From the NCBI GenBank assembly GCA_964200075.2, contig CAXNAA020000273.1, positions 1 to 23,237 of the forward strand: a stretch of DNA of 23,237 bases, given 5' to 3'. The stretch comes from Sphacelaria rigidula. Taxonomy: Eukaryota > Phaeophyceae > Sphacelariales. The position numbers and the translations under genes were made by a program. The notes below the pieces were generated by a model that searched no databases, was not told the origin of the DNA, and saw only the letters and a program-made list of their open reading frames with translations. Of this stretch, positions 20,351 through 23,237 are shown in pieces (position 1 is the stretch's first letter; every line of letters starts with the position of its first letter).

Positions 20351-20650
20351 CAAAACTTCACGCCGTTTTGAGGAGTTAGACCCTGAATTTTTGCACAGGT
20401 GTTCTACGGGTCATTACGCAACTTTGTATGGACGCAACTTTGTATGGGCGTGTTTTTTTTACTCTCTGACTTTTTTCACCGTTTTTCCGGTGTCCCAGGT
20501 TTTTCGGGAAAACTTCGATCCAGTCGGACCCCCGTAAAACGGTAAAAAAGAAGGAAGAAAAAACCTCGTCCGTACAAAGTTGCGTAATGATCCATAGAAC
20601 ACTTGTGAAAAAAATCAGGGTCTAACTCCTTAAAACGGCGTGAAGTTTTT
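20351..20650 (+). repeat. 300-bp foldback with 84-bp arms
   Basis: The left arm 20351-20434 and right arm 20567-20650 are inverted repeats, about 90% identical (CTTCACGCCGTTTT(G/A)AGGAG..., ATTACGCAACTTTGTA...). An inner pair (about 20470-20490 with 20530-20551, CTTTTTT(C)ACCGTTTT) extends the hairpin and leaves a loop of about 40 nt. Within the left arm ACGCAACTTTGTATGG is duplicated in tandem (about 20417-20448). No coding capacity is evident. It is a foldback or MITE-like element, or two opposed copies of one repeat. Confidence 0.7.
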
Positions 20651-21310
20651 CGCGTTTGTGCGATGAACCTTGCCGTGCCAAGGTGAAACGGCAAACTACT
20701 ACATGTTAGTACGAAAATGGCATTTTCGGGCCTTTTTTCGACGTGAACATGGAAATTCAAGCACCAGTTAATCGAGTTTGTACACGAAACTTTGTGGGAT
20801 TCTTTTTTGAGATATGCGGCGGCAGAGCGTTCGCGAAAAAAATGAAAAAAATGACTGTAGAGCCGGATTTCCGGGGCCCCATAATGGATGACTTCGAAAA
20901 AACGACTTGAACCCCGTCGGACCCCCGAAAAACGGCAAGAATTCAAGAATTAGAAAAACCTCGTTGGTCGAAACTTGCGTAATAATTCATAACACATATG
21001 TGCAAAGTTTTAGGGTATAAATCCAAATGAATGCGTGAAGATTTGCGCGTTTGTGCGAGGATGTGAGCTTAAAACGTGCAAACTCCTAATTACTTGGTTT
21101 GAGTATTAAACATCTTTTTAGCGTGAATTTTACGTCAAGGCAGGAAAAATTGTATGAGATCTTCGAGTGTCTCCACCAAAAAATGTACATGTGTTCCTTG
21201 GACCATCCTGCGACGCATCATGTTATTATTTTTTTATTTGAGTCATTCTGTACCGCCTTTCGGGGGCCTTTGTACTGGGACCCCCGGAAACCGGTTGAGA
21301 ACGGAGAAAC
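20521..21310 (+). repeat. diverged direct copies of a 390-bp unit
   Basis: GTCGGACCCCCG...AAAACGG...AAAACCTCG...TTGCGTAAT...CGTGAAG and CGCGTTTGTGCGA at 20523-20665 recur in the same order at 20916-21061, about 392 bp later. A weaker third start (TGGGACCCCCGGAAACCGG) lies near 21269. The first copy overlaps the right arm of the foldback. This looks like a tandemly arranged, decayed non-coding repeat. Confidence 0.55.
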
Positions 21311-21879
21311 TTTGGACCCTTGCCAAGAACACAATTTTTCCACGTGGAGCATTAATTCCTACGGAACTTCGAAGTTTGAAGATAATTGAGCTTTTCTACA
21401 ACAGATATGAGGGAAATCGTCACAAGGCTCCCTGGCTCTTTCCTGCGTATCATGAGTGGAGATTAGACGACGCCAAACTCCACATCACCGAAACATTACG
21501 GTTTCGGGTATAATTCGACCCCGTTGGAACCGTTTTCAAATACTATTCTCCCGTTCGATTCTTAAGGTGATGACGGTCACTACGATTTGAAGCATGTGGA
21601 GATTCAGTGGAAATTGGGCTTGGAATTCGTATTTTCAATTTCGGAACAGTTTGAAAGGCGCTGATTGGTCGAGGCACATTTTCGTCAATAGCGCCACCGC
21701 TGTAGCCTTTTGAAAAAATCCAGCTATGTCACCCTCTTCGTCTGGACATTGCGGTCAGTATGATACCATGTATGCGACTATTAGGTGCGTATTGCAGAAG
21801 GCATTTGCTGATGACGAATTTTTTGTTTTTTCCCTGAACCAGCCTGTACATATATCATTTTTTTCACCTGGGGGGTGGT

Positions 21880-22011
21880 AGACAGCACATCGTCCCACCG
21901 CCCATCACCCCACTGCCCACCACCCCGCCACCCACCACACTCCACACACAATACAAAACACACAACACACACCGCGCAGCCACTTGCTGCGAACCACACC
22001 GGTCTGCCAAC
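21880..22011 (+). promoter_or_regulatory. C/A-rich leader before the ATG at 22012
   Basis: About 115 bp contain almost only C and A with few T and G (CCCACCACCCCGCCACCCACC, then ACACACAAT...CACACACC). Such unstructured leaders are common as 5' UTRs. A TATA-like TACATATATCA lies at about 21846-21856. The assignment as a leader is inference. Confidence 0.3.
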
Positions 22012-22194
22012 ATGAGCCGCCTTCAGACTTTCGGCTTCGTGAAAGGCGGTAACGCAGAGTCTGCGGTCAACGTTTCTGCCGAACCTTTTGTATCTGTGTC
22101 TGCTACGGCGGCTGCTGCTGCACCAATGGCGGCCCCAGTGCCCTCAACCAAAAGTGGAGAGAGTGGGCAAGCAGAGTTACCCGCGAAGTTTTAG
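22012..22194 (+). CDS. short ORF, possible N-terminus of a transposon or host protein
   Basis: The ATG sits in a strong context (GCCAACATGAG) behind the C/A-rich leader. The 60 codons begin MSRLQTFGFVKGGNAES and continue with an Ala/Ser/Pro-rich low-complexity segment (SATAAAAAPMAAPVPS). A TAG follows, directly before GTGTCT. Many zinc-finger transposases of the hAT type start with a comparable short hydrophobic F-G-F motif followed by a low-complexity linker, but sixty residues are too few to decide. It lies in ALG10 intron 2, on the same strand, between inverted GTATCG clusters. It may be a broken transposon gene, a first exon, or chance. Confidence 0.3.
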   Translation: MSRLQTFGFVKGGNAESAVNVSAEPFVSVSATAAAAAPMAAPVPSTKSGESGQAELPAKF

Positions 22195-22749
22195 GTGTCT
22201 AGAGAGTATACTTCGTAGTGTAGTTGACAATGAAAAAATAGGACATATGCTGCCGACTTATTCCTTGTTTGGTATGGAGAACAGAAAAAGCGAGCGCGCA
22301 CTTGCAGTCATCATTTATCGCCCAGTTTCGACGTTCGGCGCGTCTGTTTTTGAATAATGAGTGCGTTTGCAGTGCGCAGTGCGCCGTGCGCAGAGCCGAG
22401 GTAAATGCTCAAGTTCGATAGAAACATGACGGAATAGTGGCTGCGGAATATACTTCGGTATATCACCGGCTTGAACAACACACTACTCATCATGTATCAC
22501 ACCTCGAGTTGTGATCACCTTCCTCTTTTGCGACTTGCCCCTTGCACGATGAACCATTTTCGTCAAACCGAAACATCACGCCGCGTGTTGTGCCGCCACT
22601 TCTATGATGTCAGATAACAAATCGCAAATCACGCACTGGTGCTGCTGTACCTTCATACAATCAGGCGTGCACCCACTCCGGGTTAGGTTGCTAGTGTCAG
22701 TGTAGTACCGTGAGGTCCTGCAAGCTATGTCCCCACCAAAACAGCCGTG

Positions 22750-22850
22750 TCGTATCGTATCGAGTATCAGTATCGAGTATCGATACGTATCGGATCATTT
22801 TCCGCGTATTGAAAAACGTATCGGTGTCGACGTCTTGAGGTCGATACGTT
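22750..22850 (-). repeat. GTATCG/CGATAC-rich cluster, right copy
   Basis: The core GTATCGTATCGAGTATC... contains the exact 15-bp inverted match to 20151-20165. Further GTATCGG and CGATACG words continue to about 22848. With the left cluster it brackets about 2.6 kb. Confidence 0.55.
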
Positions 22851-23154
22851 AAAAATGCCGTGTCGAACATTTTTTTTTCTTTTTCCGTTCGATATTCAAC
22901 ACTGCCTCATGGGCGTCTCACCATATAAACACCACGACGTACGACCATTCCCTTTGCGCGGAGTTCGGGTTCTCCACCTCGCTTAATGAGTTCAATGGGT
23001 TCTCTACTCGGCACAATATGATCTAGCTCGACCACCACCATGGTTACTAAAAAACGCGAGCGAAAACAACCGCTAACCTGGTTGCCTATTTTAACTCACA
23101 TAATGAGTGGCGTGTTTCACAGCATCGTTGCCAACCGACGCCCACCCTCACTTG

Positions 23155-23237
23155 GGGGGAGGGGGCGGGGGCGTACTCATTTGTTGCTTGCCTTAGTCGT
23201 CTGACCATTGATCACGCATCCCTTTCGAGACGGAGCA
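23155..23237 (+). repeat. third copy of the G-rich 80-90 bp unit, cut by the window edge
   Basis: GGGGGGAGGGGGCGGGGGCGTACTCAT is followed by TTGCTTGCCTTAGTC, TGACCATTGA and CGCATCCCTTTCGAGACGG, nearly identical to 19741-19813. More units may follow beyond the edge. Confidence 0.7.

Larger units (their letters stand above)
19345..23237 (+). other. ALG10: ALG10 intron 2, partial (longer than 3.9 kb)
   Basis: It begins GTGAGAGTGTTTTTTTTC and runs past the window. It carries G-rich tandem units, inverted GTATCG clusters, a long hairpin and a short ATG ORF, all listed separately. The stretches 19345-19732, 19906-20140, 21311-21880 and 22200-22745 hold nothing else that I can support. Confidence 0.65.

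Noticed and set aside
21099-21513. overlapping ORFs over the tandem repeat, including a WDPRKPV string
   Set aside because: The string resembles the next ALG10 motif only in W-D-P. It comes from the repeated GGGACCCCCGG block and lacks I-T-T-x-P-G.

Overview
The window looks like nuclear DNA of a eukaryote with sparse coding sequence, long spliceosomal introns and many decayed repeats. GC is moderate and telomere-type GGTTAG repeats occur inside mobile elements. I see no bacterial operons, Shine-Dalgarno-led genes, rRNA or convincing intact tRNA. A large-genome alga or other protist (for example a brown alga) would fit, but this is only a guess.

The one gene I can name is ALG10/DIE2, the dolichyl-P-Glc alpha-1,2-glucosyltransferase that adds the last glucose to the N-glycan precursor in the ER. 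It lies on the + strand. Exon 1 (12441-12575) ends in E-P-Y-M and exon 2 (19293-19344) starts D-E-I-F-H-I-P-M-A-Q-A-Y-C. Joined in phase across a GT...AG intron of about 6.7 kb they recreate the conserved EPYMDEIFHIPxAQxYC signature. The rest of the gene must lie beyond the right edge, so intron 2 is longer than 3.9 kb.

Left part (1-5.6 kb): two copies of a short inverted-repeat element (MITE) carrying telomere-like repeats, three copies of a 45-70 bp motif, a decayed protein-coding repeat (3484-4165), a tRNA-like pol III promoter pair (about 5185-5258) and a large TAG microsatellite. Middle part (6.8-9.9 kb): several minus-strand open segments with splice-like borders, possibly one or more genes transcribed away from ALG10; I cannot name them. 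From 9.9 to 12.4 kb I see nothing firm.

Right part (12.6-23.2 kb): the two ALG10 introns. Intron 1 holds an inverted-repeat element (13957-14216), three tandem 350-bp units with a fossil coding signature (15271-16323) and a six-unit 43-44 bp array with partly palindromic cores (16754-17015). Intron 2 holds G-rich 80-90 bp units, inverted GTATCG clusters, a long hairpin with diverged direct copies (20351-21310) and a short ATG ORF (22012) behind a C/A-rich leader, perhaps a transposon remnant.
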